DNA from: Porticoccaceae bacterium UBA1989
Lineage (GTDB): Bacteria; Pseudomonadota; Gammaproteobacteria; Pseudomonadales; Porticoccaceae
Reading direction: 5' to 3'
Length of the DNA stretch: 13,235 bases
Assembly (NCBI GenBank): GCA_002335945.1
Contig: DDDD01000118.1
Location: 18,648 to 31,882 of the forward strand
Shown: piece by piece, positions 12,965 to 13,235 of the stretch
Layout: each line of letters opens with the position of its first letter
Position numbering within the stretch: position 1 is the stretch's first letter
Made by a program: the position numbers and the translations under genes
The notes under the pieces: model-generated
Databases searched by the model: none
What the model was told of the DNA's origin: nothing
The model's input: the letters and a program-made list of their open reading frames with translations, nothing else

Positions 12965-13235
12965 TTATGGATTGGACTGAGACAATAGCCAATTTTTCTC
13001 TTCTAATACCAGAGTAAGATCAAAGGCCTGAGCCACTGCGGAGAGAGTTTCACCCTGTTCACGAGAAGAAAAAACACCCGAAATTCTATGTTTTGATACA
13101 GTATTCTCGGCAACCAGAATTTTGTGTTCGAGGTAGCGATTGAGAATAGCCACCGCCTCTGTAACCGAAGCTCTATCAAACATTATCTGTCCGCTGCGCC
13201 AAGCGGTCACCTGCTCTATATTAGAAGCCTGCAAA
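12965..13235 (-). CDS. FecR-type anti-sigma regulator, C-terminal part, cut by window edge
   Basis: About 89 codons are visible, open to the right edge; a TTG near 13234 is an internal Leu codon, not a start. The segment TAWRSGQIMFDRASVTEAVAILNRY followed by ISGVFSSREQGETLSAVAQAF is the C-terminal signalling domain of FecR-family proteins, periplasmic in the known systems. FecR proteins hold an ECF sigma factor at the inner membrane and receive the signal from the STN domain of the partner receptor. This domain has itself an STN-like pattern. The gene ends 48 bases before the receptor start on the same strand, the classic fecI-fecR-fecA order, so an ECF sigma gene is expected beyond the right edge. 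The N-terminal cytoplasmic anti-sigma domain and membrane helix are outside the window. Confidence 0.88.
   Translation of the reverse strand, partial: LQASNIEQVTAWRSGQIMFDRASVTEAVAILNRYLEHKILVAENTVSKHRISGVFSSREQGETLSAVAQAFDLTLVLEEKNWLLSQSNP

Noticed and set aside
1..13235. tRNA, rRNA, CRISPR array, insertion sequence or integrase
   Set aside because: No cloverleaf, spaced repeats, terminal inverted repeats with a transposase, or recombinase motifs were found on either strand.

Overview
The window reads as chromosomal DNA of a gammaproteobacterium, probably a marine, Pseudomonas/Cellvibrio-like lineage. The reasons are the conserved ftsY-ftsE-ftsX-rpoH block, a separate rsmD-coaD-mutM block, an Rsd/AlgQ-type sigma-70 regulator, an LrgB antiporter-like protein, and a FecR plus transducer-type TonB-dependent receptor pair. 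The organism assignment is inferred from gene content and was not tested by alignment. No rRNA, tRNA, CRISPR array, transposase or prophage gene is visible.

Left part (1-2255): lrgB (+) is followed by rsd (+). These converge on an FKBP-type prolyl isomerase lipoprotein gene (-). A perfect 56-bp palindrome between rsd and the isomerase gene acts as a two-way terminator. Middle part (2256-7137, all -): read in transcription order this is ftsY, ftsE, ftsX, then rpoH with its own promoter candidates, a terminator, a DUF423 membrane protein gene and trmB. Together they cover signal-recognition-particle targeting, cell-division ABC signalling, the heat-shock sigma factor and tRNA m7G46 methylation.

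Right-centre (7138-9235): rsmD (+) and coaD (+) diverge from ftsY and converge on mutM (-). A 21-bp tandem repeat lies between coaD and mutM. Right part (9236-13235): a solitary exbD (+) follows a close sigma-54-type -24/-12 match. It converges on a large TonB-dependent receptor gene (-) with an N-terminal STN signalling domain. Immediately upstream of the receptor is the 3' end of a FecR-type anti-sigma gene, cut by the window edge. The receptor and FecR look like the outer-membrane and inner-membrane parts of a cell-surface signalling system; the ECF sigma gene would lie beyond the right edge. ExbD could help energise the receptor, but no ExbB or TonB is present here.

The most unusual detail is the 50-bp FecR/receptor junction. 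A five-codon minicistron with its own SD-like sequence overlaps the 5' arm of a hairpin whose 3' arm covers the only SD-like sequence of the receptor gene. This geometry suggests translational coupling or attenuation. Other items worth checking are the sigma-54-type site before exbD, a sigma-E-like site before rpoH, an SD embedded in the end of ftsE that resets the ftsX start, and a DUF423 gene that starts directly after the rpoH terminator without any SD.
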